Assembly (NCBI GenBank): GCA_004835665.1 | Contig: RBKR01000001.1 | Location: forward strand, 2,852,001 to 2,916,000 | Direction: 5' to 3' | DNA length: 64,000 nucleotides | DNA from: Phoma sp. XZ068 | Lineage: Eukaryota; Ascomycota; Dothideomycetes; Pleosporales; Didymellaceae | Shown: positions 20,201 to 27,891 of the stretch, piece by piece | How the letters are laid out: every line of letters starts with the position of its first letter | Position numbering within the stretch: position 1 is the stretch's first letter | The notes under the pieces: generated by a model | The model's input: the letters and a program-made list of their open reading frames with translations, nothing else | Told to the model about the DNA's origin: nothing | Databases searched by the model: none | Position numbers and translations under genes: made by a program

Positions 20201-22849
20201 TACCCTGACAATAGATGGATCGGTACCATCGCCGCCAAGGTACTTCTCCACAATGTTGCGCAAGCTCTTCTCGTCGCTATCCGGGCTCTCAACGTAGAGC
20301 TCGGTGAATCTGGAACGAATGCCAGGCGGAAGGTCCTTCTTTCCAACATCGGTCGCGGGATTCATGGCTGCAAAAACTCGGAAGTTAGGATGCGCAACCA
20401 CTCGTTCTACGTTACCAGTCTCTGTGAGCAGGATTGACGGGTTGCCGTCTGGTCCTCCACCCAGTAGATCGGTGAGCGCTTCTAGCGTGTCTGATGAAGC
20501 CAAATTGATCTCGTCGAGCAATACCCAGTCGCCATTCCTGACCGCCTTGACGATATTGCCTTCCAGGAAAGAGAATGCGAAAGCTTCTGAGCCACTTGCT
20601 AACTGAGCTTCAAGGTCGTGCAGATCTGCGGCAAACTTCTCCCAGCGCGCTCCTGGGAAATTTGCTGGTAGAGAGTCCATTTTTCGCTTCTTCCTAGGCT
20701 GATCACCGTCGGCATCAGGGGACGAGGGTTGCGATTCGTGAGCTTTACGGGCTGCATCAACCATCTTCAGGGCCTCCCGCCATAGTGTGCAGACGCGTTT
20801 CCACTCGCCCTTCGCAATACGTTTTCCCAGCATCTCAATGAAGCGCAAGTTCTTCTTTCTCGAGAATGTGGTATCGAAAATGTCGTCGAACTCATCCTTG
20901 AGTGGAATAACGAGGCTACGCACGTTGACGGGCTTGTAGCCTCCAAGTAAGTCGCCGCTCTCGCTCTGCTGAGATAGATTGAAAGCCACAAGTTTGCGAC
21001 CGAGTTGCTCAGCCAGGTACTGAATAGTAGTCGTTTTTCCGGTACCCGTCTCACCAACCAGAAGCAGAGGTTCTTGTCGATCAACAGCAACGGCAACTTT
21101 CTCGAGTAATCGCAGCGTATAGTCATTTGTAGAGAATGGTCGGCCTGACATTGCTCTCTTCGAGGATTTGTGCTTTGAAAGCCTAGCTCGTCCGACCTGG
21201 ATGGTACCTGCTGCTGTGGTTTTGGATGGCACGGAGAGCTTGACTGAGCGATCTCGCAGGAGGTGGTCGCGCCTCTGAGGATCAATGTGCAATTCTTCCG
21301 CTACGCAAGCCATGACCTTCAGTCGTGCCGAGTCTGTGCGTAAGCTGCCAGCAAAACAATCAAACGCTTCCATGAAGATGTCGTCTGTCTGGGCAGTGCT
21401 GAAAGATGACGATTGTGACAGAAGTACAGCAATTCTATCGCACCACTTCAGAAGATCACGTGGAGTCATTGCTCGAAGTGAGGTGCCGTTCTCGGATGAG
21501 AACTTCGCATCGGAGTAGAGTTCTAGTAATCGAGCGTACACTCGCATGATACCGGCAAGGTGCTTCTGCAGTACTGGGTACTTCGCAGAGATGACTTGCT
21601 TGAACTCCTCAAGCTGTGGCATCTGTACCGTAATCGAGTTCCAAAATCGATGTCCGATCATATTCTGGCGAGGAATGATCTCCTGGCCTCTAGGGTTGAG
21701 CGTGCTACGCATTGTGGCGATGATGCGGAATCCTCTCGCGGCGCGTACAGTCTCTCCACGACTAGGGATTAGAAGCTCACCTCGCTCAATGAGTGGAAGA
21801 AGCGTGCTAATGACCTCGTTCGGCGCTCGGTCCAAGTCCTCGATGAATATCCATCGCCCTTCCCGGACTGCTGTTGTGAGTACGCCGGATTTCCAGGCGA
21901 AGGTTCCAGGCTTTGATCCTGTGGCGTACATGCCAATGAGCAACTTTGCATCGCTCTGCTCGTTCAAATGAAGGGTCACCATCTTGTCGAGCTTGTTAAG
22001 CTGCCAGGCAAAGTGTCGTGTAAGAAGAGTCTTTCCTGATCCTGCAAGACCAGTAAGAAGGAGTGGCTTGGATCCTAGTAGTCCATTGGCAATCTTGCTC
22101 AGATTGGCCTCGGTGGTGGTTGTCGATATGAGTTCAGAAGGGCGTTCTTGCGAAGCCGCACCGTCAAGTCGCGGAAGCAGTATGCCGTTGACATTGACTG
22201 TGTAGGGTGAGAGGTCGGAGTAGAGGTGCAAAGATGAAGTCCTCGTCCCTTCCGATTGCTGCTGCAAACGCGATTGAACAGCCTTCCATCTCTTTTCTTC
22301 CCACAACGAGAGGAATCTGTAATCGATTTGCTGGCCTTCCCACGGTCCCTCGAGATCTCCTTCCCCAACACGTCTCGTGACCATCTCTTGTGTCGCGTGA
22401 TCTGCTGCATGGACATACAGGCAGAAAAGCCGGACAGCTAGGTACCGCACGACGCGATTTGAATGTTGGAACAAATGCTGGACAGCGACAGGACGCACAT
22501 ACTGTGCGAAAGTGCGGCAGTCATAGCTGAGCAGTCGAAAAGCGCCAAGCAAGACTTCGACAACATGCAAACTCGCAGGATCCGCAGAGTTGTTCGCGTT
22601 TTGCGATCCAAAGTATGCTGATTGCGAAACATGTGCTAAGAAGCGCTCCACGTGCTCTGCAAGGTGAGGCGCAAGTGGGAGGATTCGTCCAAAGGCAGCA
22701 ATTTTTTCCTCGGTTCGGGTGCCAGACTGAATCCACCTTGCACACACCTCTGTGTACAAACCCTCATACTGCACAAAAAGGTCGTCGGTGGATCCAGACT
22801 TCAGAGCTTCTGTGGCAAGCGCGGTGATATTGGCCATTTTCGAGGCCAT
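8282..22849 (-). CDS. MDN1: Midasin, AAA+ ribosome-assembly ATPase
   Basis: A single uninterrupted frame of 4855 residues. In yeast, midasin (Rea1) is a dynein-like nuclear ATPase that pulls Rsa4 and Ytm1 off pre-60S ribosomes. Six P-loops are visible in order: 'GLAGSGKT' (~267), 'GETGTGKT' (~596), 'GPTSSGKT' (~1038), 'GETGCGKT' (~1335), 'GNPGVGKT' (~1720) and 'GPPGSGKT' (~2025), each followed by a D-E Walker B region. A long linker follows, then an extremely acidic Asp/Glu-rich zone (about 3980-4530). The C-terminal MIDAS/VWA domain has the metal-binding 'DDSRSM' motif near 4620, which binds UBL domains of substrates. Length and order match the family (about 4900 aa). The complete absence of introns over 14.6 kb is notable for a filamentous fungus. 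Confidence 0.98.
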   Translation of the reverse strand: MASKMANITALATEALKSGSTDDLFVQYEGLYTEVCARWIQSGTRTEEKIAAFGRILPLAPHLAEHVERFLAHVSQSAYFGSQNANNSADPASLHVVEVLLGAFRLLSYDCRTFAQYVRPVAVQHLFQHSNRVVRYLAVRLFCLYVHAADHATQEMVTRRVGEGDLEGPWEGQQIDYRFLSLWEEKRWKAVQSRLQQQSEGTRTSSLHLYSDLSPYTVNVNGILLPRLDGAASQERPSELISTTTTEANLSKIANGLLGSKPLLLTGLAGSGKTLLTRHFAWQLNKLDKMVTLHLNEQSDAKLLIGMYATGSKPGTFAWKSGVLTTAVREGRWIFIEDLDRAPNEVISTLLPLIERGELLIPSRGETVRAARGFRIIATMRSTLNPRGQEIIPRQNMIGHRFWNSITVQMPQLEEFKQVISAKYPVLQKHLAGIMRVYARLLELYSDAKFSSENGTSLRAMTPRDLLKWCDRIAVLLSQSSSFSTAQTDDIFMEAFDCFAGSLRTDSARLKVMACVAEELHIDPQRRDHLLRDRSVKLSVPSKTTAAGTIQVGRARLSKHKSSKRAMSGRPFSTNDYTLRLLEKVAVAVDRQEPLLLVGETGTGKTTTIQYLAEQLGRKLVAFNLSQQSESGDLLGGYKPVNVRSLVIPLKDEFDDIFDTTFSRKKNLRFIEMLGKRIAKGEWKRVCTLWREALKMVDAARKAHESQPSSPDADGDQPRKKRKMDSLPANFPGARWEKFAADLHDLEAQLASGSEAFAFSFLEGNIVKAVRNGDWVLLDEINLASSDTLEALTDLLGGGPDGNPSILLTETGNVERVVAHPNFRVFAAMNPATDVGKKDLPPGIRSRFTELYVESPDSDEKSLRNIVEKYLGGDGTDPSIVRVARDVTTLYLEIQQLTKANMLVDGADQKAHFSLRTLTRTLTYAREIAPLCSLRRALYEGFHMSFLTFLGKASEDLVAPLILKHMFPQKASHKAELNKPLQQPNDGRAYVRQGHYLLRQGSQPVQEQSHYIITNFVQRNMNNLIRAASTRRYPVLIQGPTSSGKTSMIEYLAKRSGNTFVRINNHEHTDLQEYLGSYVSGADGKLTFQEGILVRALREGHWIVLDELNLAPTDVLEALNRLLDDNRELLIPETQEVVRPHDDFMLFATQNPAGLYGGRKVLSRAFRNRFLELHFDDIPVEELTEILHRRTMIPESWCKKIVKVYQELSTLRQENRIFEQKSFATLRDLFRWAQRKADTIQDLAVNGYMLLAERVRKEEERVAVKKIMESVMTKGGPKVIIDDEQMFSQDNVQQIIDSAPDGVKKIDDGVVWTRAMRRLFVLVRHAMRNNEPVLLIGETGCGKTTVCQMLADAFGKELHILNAHQNTETGDLIGAQRPIRNRAAIEETLRRDVLEAFDGVPSDVNPHTLDLEALLHLYDQLDKEPAITIREDLRTSIRANRIKAGALFEWADGSLVNAMRTGQYFLLDEISLADDSVLERLNSVLEPSRTLLLAEKGPVDSLVVASDEFQFLATMNPGGDYGKKELSPALRNRFTEIWVPALSDLEDILQIVRSKLNSNATQYAAAIVSFSQWFNDKYNTSVASSISIRDTLAWVTFINSTIHDDPVFGIVHGAAMVFIDTLGANPAGLLAISAASIDDERKACLEQLTQLLGQDISPLYFATVDIISTEQSFQLGTFSIPKFSSAAAEANNFALEAPTTRANAMRVIRALQLAKPILLEGNPGVGKTTLVTALAKAIGKPLTRLNLSEQTDLMDLFGSDVPVEGGAAGTFAWRDAPFLKAMKNGDWVLLDEMNLASQSVLEGLNAVLDHRGEVYISELDQTFHKHKDFRVFAAQNPHHQGGGRKGLPASFVNRFTVVYADVFRPEDLTLICRKVFPSIGEAEINKLIGFVAQLDEQVVTHRAFGNLGAPWEFNLRDTLRWLELLASSEYPGSARDFLDTIFVQRFRAESDRTRLLKLFENVYGVHEPRMSLYHNISTKAIQVGLGLLPRNVAVARPDATSTLRVPQLGPMEALLVSVKQNWPLILVGPPGSGKTAMISQLASFVGAELVTFSMNADVDAMDLVGGYEQIDPSRQVHQCLEQLEAFVRRKMALSEQPPQSLVKLLERLHIEGSHFTDSFFSLLQEVAQHDTEAATLAQDLHTVLQSANQHIDGARFQWVDGILIRALEQGKWLVLDNANLCSSAVLDRLNSLLEPNGYLSINEHSTADGEARIVRPHPDFRIFMTVDPRFGELSRAMRNRAVEICLLETEQDVKNDVASVLEYPLESSMYRFRQFQTQEDRIEDTFEARFENLALVDSNLLESFAHQARGGLMTHGSSVQANGDAQVPRTLEDNLSRFTQFVSKTWAVQKQPQLNNDMMAELLTIHPLGNELSLNRSTPIKANAFQYSQMYELMLDLFDMQSAIHMLPSAKFERRKERQKLPTFLHAYWQALVKLVEGVWSVNNEGQYIDLSFLKPLRTMFWAFFALAKGSTFDRATFQTYLKMLSSSTPAVSNESHVMVQTLATVLSKQVATFGADVQLTTGLSMEPLWRHLKPNTPKSIADLEAILKLEALADRLDAVMWKSNLKPDEMIQIRERFASSLQLVRKLDVNPEELITILDNAVRELEEGIGEDNATITPYFAEEFEGLCQFLDIAIRQDGVQYVPDNASSALLSARSKAALFARRPTKLATVSVGKADTPADIFAKVYRHIGLVQEPADSMALQGRFHTAMLAKLRGADEVQLTQLAQFETELQVLSQQIALDAEKITQDQDEALDTLYLDLWQAIDTSIPGVLKTRIRASSQATGQEWIELSLLGICAYVPNYPHDPALRPMIERRMFNEEKTSLLSALSALRQHQTDFTGQDTSLRIRQVEAAVQSMGEEPPVPAIARPEASQLDELQGEFTNLLSIIQPILNKSMSGEEAALDVTLHQNVVRVIQRLTEGYRAYDDITDTVVGFLACFYIGLLLAKKEHDSQDQTKVGKSLQYISHATPFLGMRDNRSSIATADILQEAEHALSQSNTTIDPRWHALYILSIIKSTDPILLSEPAGRGLLHGIFTSFFTEYKTKLSQDQEKEALDRSLYSYRGMEEDDNDEEDRTLFPDYEAEQDDENGPTAPTAQSVAQATTRDHAIRLANIHTELFLEGREASDSIKTLLEWCASEMNRVADGKSHGTKHENALPALYLALEKKADALNGSGTGPSYNFYFDANLPEAKRLITFVHRIQERYRQIRSVWPEHMTLADVLRTCDEALAFRHVDPVAKFITKAEKLHAYMYEWQRVASKQYSTADLFDDLTKLLVSWRQLELTTWARLFDLEVEKCRDNAKSWFFVAYETIIAASESVEDEQAMKAHAKALLKTLESFFETTTLGQLEQRIKLLQQLRQHAAMRMQDVEHFKILHAALDNFIAYFSRLEKPAFEALAKGRLNLEKEVNNVIKLASWKDTNIEALKQSAKTSHRKLSKLVRKFRAVLNKPVAGVMTAGFADDGSMQREASLGLVSAAVNAEALDCCKNRVSSWNERPTRFKNLSITVNMMRNLCLPSNDNVDGATYIDELITSIAASIIELQKATPSTLTEDNKAEVQQLKTQKRKLYADTMKELRQMGVKSNLSVDTLFKQDELSTVLSTLPLVQGVGVGCGRVAEGHLHQALNLMSQVRAVSREHSGDLTSNDVAKSIGYIEGLLHVSIKQRSVLSRASQALEASKAPLAIVANLWQPDGRQLVAAAPQQVKATRSSQPSLRWLVAALKTGSGVVAAQAKLGKTNQLDALLRAMREWTVKLQDLVDTYDKLPILPVHVQSNAHQAFHESVKTTISGLRVAFDGWSADNEVARTVLKHIVPFIFSVSETAARLPLNEVQYTVEHVSKDIFGALDSILGSMQDVEAALKELPASSEDAAWLVKEEQVLSAAISGLHASQIRDALHTILDNMQYLPNDENLQGIAAMFAAIQPILNQYIASHQYLVDRFDALHATTTKLLYRLSKSFIQIGTQGFCQPPEKSSEQQKGKDEKLEEGTGLGEGEGAEDISKDIEDDEDLEDLAQEKGEREGSIEEQDDAVDMGENDMEGETEEVGEKEDNGDEEGEEGDDDVQSEVGSVDDLGPSAVDEKMWDEGGKDDDAKDKEGKQDVGTEDQEEQVANEQKEKENEKEEAGDEGKEDDKKEGQEGEEDEEMEGEDQDENVGAGETEQMDPHAKEEETLDLPEDLNIDGQDDDGKDDDLGDMDMGDDLPEDEMDPEMEPNAEPDTVDEEIGPEQEGEEEKDTTGHVQDEEQPAEDEEQEDDEPMDDDAVPLPDENMPDDEPREQKDTDQTDPNAEAGAGTEANEEAHQNKNEQASASAANREEGEEGDGSDQKQDTAAEDGTLGQTTAPDAGGRGEEPEESKETQSFKKLGDVLEKWYNQQKQISEAREKDETQIQQIDKEIDMADADFEHLQDEEQQADTQALGTATEEQAKALDHDMAMPMNEEEEEKMPTRPEDNDQDMADAQDVDMEDADSKPEPEQDELQPQPGATDGQPQAFIGDQKPLSNQDDEDMADAMPLDEDVSESESVDEVDLQLESTHLDSTAMDPTTARSLWLAHESATHSLSQQLTESLRLILAPTLATKLRGDFRTGKRLNLKRIIPYIASGYKRDKIWLRRSQPSKRSYQVMIALDDSRSMADSGASNLALKTLTLVTRSLAMLEVGEVSVVGFGDSVNVAHDFDKPFTSEAGVRVFEQFGFDAAKTNVRGLVDRSLDLFAEARRKGSSSAGEELWQLMLVVSDGICDSHAEIQRLVRKAQEERVMIVFIIIDATATAPFAAPARTLSDNPAAQPDGAVAPKKEQDKTSILDLQSVEITPEGKVVRWKYMERFPFRYYLVVRDVRELPGVLAGALRQWFGEVAGSAA

Positions 22850-23155
22850 AGTGGCGCTGTTACCGTTCGATTCGGCGGTAACTGTGTTGTATGTTTATTT
22901 CGGGGCGCCTTCCCATAATTCCGACGCTTTCATACAACAGTCGTGGTTTTGTCGTGGCGTTGAAGTTCTGATTCTTGAATTTCCTCGAACTTTTTTGGTA
23001 GCGCAGGGTTGGCCCGGGCCTCTTTACTTTTCTGCCAAGACGCCAAACCACAAACGGGATATTATTATGGGGCACTGCCGTCCGCAAAATCTAAGGAAAG
23101 TACGACACGACGACTGCCATCCATCCCATCGACCGCCCGATATACACAGCACAAC
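22850..23155. promoter_or_regulatory. Divergent promoter MDN1 / mitochondrial L12
   Basis: A 306-bp gap between divergent start codons. Both genes serve ribosome production (cytosolic 60S assembly and the mitochondrial large subunit). No named motif is convincing. Confidence 0.4.
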
Positions 23156-23996
23156 ATGTCCGCCCCCGCATCTCGCGCCCTGAGGCGCTGCGTCTGCGCT
23201 GCCCGCCCCGCGATGGGAGTCCGCCCGGCCGTTGGAGGAGCACAGCAGAGGATACAGCGGAGATGGCAGTCTGATGCTGCGGCGGCGCCTGTGAACCCCA
23301 AGATTGCGACTATCGTGGATCAAATCAGCCAATTGACTCTGCTCGAGACAGCAGACCTGGTCTCGACATTGAAGGTACGGCCGACATATTTTGGGATGCG
23401 AGCGAGGGCTGTAGGAGGCGTGTGCATTGGCCTGTAGCGGTGCTCTTCAAGCTGCAGCTATGATATGCCGCCTCTATGACCATTGTGGTGACTCGGCACG
23501 TTCTGAGAGCCATTGTTTCCGAAAGGCAGCCACGTGCTCCCTTAGGGCCAATGGTGTAGACTTGACGAGCCATGTTCGATCAAGCGTCATACGAGAAAAC
23601 TGCACGCTGCCTACCCTCTGAAGCTCTCATGTACCCATACAGCACAATCAGCTGACAGTTCCACGACAGACCCGCCTCAATATCCCCGACATGCCCATGG
23701 GTGGATTCGCCGCCGGTCCCGCTGGCCCTGCCGCTGCCGCGCCCGTTGAGGAGGAGGAAGCCGCTCCTGCCGCCGCCGAGAAGACGCTCTTCAATCTGAA
23801 GCTCGAGAAGTTTGATGCCGGGTCGAAGCCCAAGGTGATCAAGGAGATTAAGAGCATGCTTGGCCTCTCATTGGTGGACAGCAAGAAGTTTGTTGAGAGC
23901 GCACCGAAGATGATGAAGGAGGGCGTTCCCAAGGAGGAGGCGGAGAAGATTGTCGAGACGCTGAAGGCTCTCGGCGCGACTGCTGTCATGGAGTAG
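23156..23996 (+). CDS. MRPL12: Mitochondrial ribosomal protein L7/L12
   Basis: Exons 23156-23374 and 23670-23996; 181 residues. The Arg-rich, acid-poor N-terminus (through 'RIQRRWQSD') is a mitochondrial targeting sequence. The dimerisation helix region 'QISQLTLLETADLVSTLK' continues across the splice into 'TRLNIPDMP'. After an Ala/Pro/Glu hinge comes the L12 C-terminal domain 'KTLFNLKLEKFDAGSKPKVI' through 'EAEKIVETLKALGATAVME', which recruits translation factors to the GTPase centre. Length and layout match fungal MRPL12/Mnp1. The intron is 295 bp, several times longer than others in the window, though the frame is exactly restored by the AAG|GTACGG and GACAG|ACC boundaries. Confidence 0.95.
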
Positions 23997-24293
23997 ATTG
24001 TTTTGGGGATGGGGATGCATAGGAAGGAGAGGGATATCACTGTATCATAGCGAGCTGTGACGTGTACAGATATGTAAGGCATATGGCATTGGTCAAAATT
24101 CTTGGATGTATTGAGTATGCATGCAGTACAATAGACCCTACAACGTTTTCAGAACATTCAGGATGGCGCACATGATCACGTTACAGGCCGGCAAGTTCAC
24201 GTTACAGGCCGGCAAGTTCACTTTACATGCCGAGCAACGATTATAGCGTTGTGAAATTGGTATCATTTGTGTTCATTGGAGACATGGATCTAA
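23997..24293. other. Convergent 3' region with a minisatellite
   Basis: The gap between the 3' ends of MRPL12 and the proline biosynthesis gene holds a 21-bp tandem repeat, listed separately. No gene is seen. Confidence 0.4.
24177..24239. repeat. 21-bp tandem repeat, 3 copies
   Basis: Unit CACGTTACAGGCCGGCAAGTT occurs twice exactly (24177-24197, 24198-24218), then once with five or more changes (24219-24239). It lies between two convergent genes. The unit contains GGCCGGC-type dyad symmetry. It is unrelated in sequence to the other 21-bp repeat at 3913. Confidence 0.9.
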
Positions 24294-25385
24294 CTACCCC
24301 CTGTGGTTCACAAATTCCCTCTGCTCACCACCCAGCCTCGAGGCAACAACACAGGCCTCCCTGATGGCTGTTGCGACGGCGTTGCGCACACCATCCTTCT
24401 CCAACGACATGAGTCCACCGATTGTGCAGCCACCCGGTGTAGATACCTTGTCCTTGAGCACAGCGGGGTGCTCGCCGCCCAGCACCAGGCCGGTGGTTCC
24501 GCGCATCGTTTGGGCAGCCATCTCGTACGCCTGCGCACGCGGCATTCCCATAGCGACGGCACCATCGGCAGCAGCCTCGAGAATCAGGGCGAAGAAGGCA
24601 GGCCCGGAGCCGCACAGTGCTGTGGCAATGTCCATGTTTGCGGGGGGAAGTGTGGTGACGCGGCCAATGGAACCAAAGACGAACTCAACGAGCTTGTGCT
24701 GTGCGTCTGACAGCGGGGGGTCGCTGGTCTCGATGACGCTCATAGACTCGCCGACGAAAGATGCTGTGTTGGGCATGACGCGCACCACTCTGCATGCACC
24801 TTCCACCTTGTCTGCGCCCTCCGGGTACAGGAACTCGGAAATTTGCTTTTGTGTGACACCAGCCAAAATGCTGACGATGACCTTGCCCTTGAGTGCTTCG
24901 CGCATGCCATCCTCGCCCAGGATCGTCTTGAAGCCGTAGGGTTTGCAGGACAGCAGGACGATGTCTGCTTGCTGGACACCCTTGAGGTTCTCGTTGGTGA
25001 GCGTCTGCAGGTCAAAGTTGTAGTGGCCGAGGGCTTTCTTGACGTTCTCCTCGGCAGGCTTCCATGTGTCGCAGGCAACGAATCTGGAGACATTTGGTGT
25101 GTCTTTGGGGGCAGAGGAGGGGTCGATGGCTGCGGCGGTCCTGGCTTTGGCGAGGGAGGCCATGACGCCGCCCATGATGGCGATGCCCATGGTACCTGGT
25201 ATTGTTAGACATGTGTTCCTAGAGGTTATGCAGCTTCTGCTTGCAGGATAGTCTTAAGAAGACGTGGTCCAGTTCAAGTAGAGTCGGGCCGTCGTGAAGG
25301 CGGGGTGCTATCAGGCCATGGAGAATGAATACGCACCAGAACCGAGGACGGTCAATGTGAGAGGCTTGGATTCCTGAGACGCCAT
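24294..25385 (-). CDS. PRO3: Pyrroline-5-carboxylate reductase
   Basis: A 49-nt first exon (25385-25337) encodes MASQESKPLTLTVLGSG and is joined across a 141-bp intron (25336-25196) to exon 25195-24294; 316 residues. The join builds the Rossmann motif 'TVLGSGTMGIAIMGG' for NAD(P)H binding. Downstream are the P5CR landmarks 'VVRVMPNTASFVGESMSVI', 'CGSGPAFFALILEAAADGAV', and the signature region 'GGEHPAVLKDKVSTPGGCTI'. The enzyme makes proline from pyrroline-5-carboxylate in the last step of proline biosynthesis. Without the short first exon the protein would lack its nucleotide-binding glycine loop, so the two-exon model is well supported. Divergent from the CTD-kinase subunit gene. Confidence 0.95.
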
Positions 25386-25729
25386 TGTGTATAATTCTCT
25401 TGCAAATTCAGGGAAACTGGTGGTGTTGAGTGAGCAATCGTTCAGTGACTCCGGAATGCCAGCAAATAGTCCAGAGCGACGTCGGCGCTAAATAGTTCAT
25501 GGGGGAAGCTCGACCCGACACTATGCGCGCCAGCCTTGCGGTCGCGACTCCACCAAAGCTTCCTCGTTACCAATCTACAGCATAATTCACCGCGCCGATC
25601 GACGCAGCGCACGCATAGCTACGGCACGCTGTCCACACCCCGGACTCACACATCCCCAGACTTGCACTGCGCCAAGGACACTCCACACGCACTGCGCGAC
25701 GGCCCATCTATCTGCAGGCACCGCGCGAA
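25386..25729. promoter_or_regulatory. Divergent promoter PRO3 / CTK3
   Basis: A 344-bp gap between divergent starts. No specific element was recognised. Confidence 0.35.
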
Positions 25730-26475
25730 ATGGCCGACCCGTTCGAAGTGCGCCAGCGCTTCACGACGCTGCTCTCGCACCTGAGCGCCTCGCACACGTC
25801 CATTCAGAAGGCCGCCGTCTATGCGCTTAAGAACCGCGACATGGACGAGGACCTGCACTCGTGCATCCTCGAGCAGCTAGAGCGCACCAACATGAACACC
25901 CGCGCGAACATCATGTTCTTCATCGAGAGTCTCTGCGAGATGGCTGTTAAAGACGGCGGTCCCGCAACGGGGGAGGGGAGTGCCATGGGCTTTGTGCGCA
26001 TGCTGCAGCGAGACATACTGCCCGTTGTCGAGTGTGTTGTTGGAGAAGAAGGCGCGAACGGCCGGGTGGTGCGCAAGGTAGTTCTCGCTGAATAACCGCA
26101 TGCTGGAATCGCAGTACTAACCAACGTGACCAGGTTCTGCACACCCTCCAGAGACTCGCCATTCTCCTCCCCGAAACCGTCGCCGAGCTTGAAGCCGTGC
26201 TGCGATCCCGCGAGCCAGAGGATCCCTTCACTGCCTCGCCCGCGAACAGCGTTCCATCCAAGAACGCGAAACTAGACAAGCGCCAGATTGAACATCGCAT
26301 AGAAGAAGATCGCGAGAGACATAAGAGGTTACGCGAGAGCATCTGGGCTGTACCGGGTGACAACGAGGAGGAGATGGATAAGCTGTGGGACGAGGCGAGT
26401 GACATTGGCGAGGATGACTACATAATCGGAAAGGAAGACAAGGAGGAGAGGGATCAGGCTATTGCTTTCGGTTGA
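25730..26475 (+). CDS. CTK3: CTD kinase subunit gamma
   Basis: Exons 25730-26077 and 26134-26475 around a 56-bp intron (GTAGTT...CTAAC...CAG); 229 residues. The N-terminal ~115 residues form a helical CID-like domain (start 'MADPFEVRQRFTTLLSHLSA', later 'NMNTRANIMFFIESLCEMA'). The C-terminal part has the Ctk3 family block 'IEEDRERHKRLRESIWAVP' followed by an acidic tail with 'LWDEASDIGEDDYI'. In yeast CTDK-I (Ctk1-Ctk2-Ctk3) this subunit supports phosphorylation of Ser2 in the RNA polymerase II C-terminal repeat. Size fits fungal Ctk3/Lsg1. High confidence in family; complex membership is from known biology. Confidence 0.88.
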
Positions 26476-26648
26476 GTGCTGGCCGCAGTTTCAATCCAGG
26501 GTTGCACACTTTTGAGATACGGAAGGGCATAAGGCGTTTGGGATTACCGCATTTTCAGGGCGTCATGGGAAGATACCATATCCACCACATCGTTCGGACG
26601 ATAACGATACTGCATTCATACACAGCTAAAACTTTGAGAGGAAATGAT

Positions 26649-27579
26649 TCATTGGTTAGTAAATTGGTCCAAGAGCATGATCGATATGATCATCGCCAGC
26701 AACCCTGTCGACACGAGCGTCGTGAGCGTGAAACTCACCCAAGCCATCGCAACCGCCCCATTCCCAATATCAGTCTTCACATTACCATAGTTCGCCATCT
26801 CAGCCATTGCAGCTGCTCCCACAGAACCCACATGCTGCCACAGCCCAGCAATCAGCAAAAGCACGGCACCCACCGAGCTGAATGCCAAAGCCACCTTCGA
26901 CAAGGCTCGAGAAGGAAAAGGCTTGACATCCACCATCGACCCCGTCGAGCCATTGGACTCTTCATGCCAGCCTGGAAACGTAGCAAGCACGACGACGGTG
27001 AGGAACGCGAGGACAACCGCCATAAATAGTAATCCAGAAAAGAGAACATCGTCCTTGAACTTCGAAGCGGCCCCGATCAGATTCAAGGGATCGTTTTCCG
27101 GTCCAATTTGCTGTATCAAGCCGTTCGAGTCGGAACTGCACAGCCACACGATTCCACGCTGCCGAATGCAGAGTCCAAAGTAGCCCGTCCGGACTTCGAG
27201 TTGAGAAGCACCTTTGTATCCATTGAGCGTGTCAGATAGATTTTTGCTTGTTGGATTGAGATTGGAGGGGGTTGAGTTTGTGTAAGAGAGGCCTAGGATG
27301 TAGATGTTTGTCATGGAGGAGTAGCTGGAGCATCCTGCGAGTAGAATCGCTACGACTTGAGTGAGTGGGGTGGCCTTTGTGAGTCGCAATAAGCTTACAG
27401 ATGAGAATTATAGAAGTAGACTGTATCATCATGAGCACATGATGATATCCTATGAATGGAATGTATCCTGCAAAGCACCAGGAGTTAGTCATGGGTCATC
27501 AGCTGCTGTGACTTCACTCACTCTGCAGGGAGCGTGCAAACTTTCTGAATGCGCCTGTAGAAGAAGCGCTTGAGCTCAT
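26649..27579 (-). CDS. FIG1: FIG1-like Ca2+ regulator / membrane fusion protein
   Basis: Three exons: 27579-27522, 27467-27399 and 27355-26649; 277 residues. The joins produce 'RYIPFIGYHHVLMMIQS', then 'IILIFVAILLAGCSS', an N-terminal transmembrane segment typical of the family. An extracellular loop contains 'GASQLEVRTGYFGLCI' with a second Cys shortly after ('VWLCSS'), the FIG1 signature region. Three more membrane segments follow (around 'LLFMAVVLAFLTVVVLA', 'VALAFSSVGAVLLLIAGLW' and 'VSFTLTTLVSTGLLAMIISI'). In yeast and filamentous fungi FIG1 acts in low-affinity Ca2+ uptake and cell fusion during mating. The two short 5' exons are needed for a complete first membrane segment. Confidence 0.87.
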
Positions 27580-27891
27580 TGTGCAAATGCTGGGGCACTC
27601 TTTTGAAGTCACTGCTAAGCTTTGAGCAAACAAACTGAGCCGGTGTCGCGGTTGGCAAGAGGTGATAATTGAACGTGAACCCGTGGAGAGTCTGCACTTT
27701 ACCCATCTCAGAATTTGTGCCATATCTACCATACTGGGTTGAGTATGTCGTCCGACAAGGCGACGAATTAGCACTCTTGTGGCTGCGTAGCGTGTGGGGG
27801 CCAAAAGTCCCAGCCTCCTCGGGCTTCACATCATTTGCGTGCCGAGCCTCACCAAGAGATGGGAATTGTTCAGAATCTATGAAATACCCCA
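27580..27891. promoter_or_regulatory. Divergent promoter FIG1 / CorA-like gene
   Basis: A 312-bp gap between two divergent membrane-protein genes. Nothing specific recognised. Confidence 0.3.

Noticed and set aside
23459..23515. Possible C/D-box snoRNA in the L12 intron
   Set aside because: The C-box-like ATGATAT departs from RTGATGA at two positions and the terminal stem is weak.
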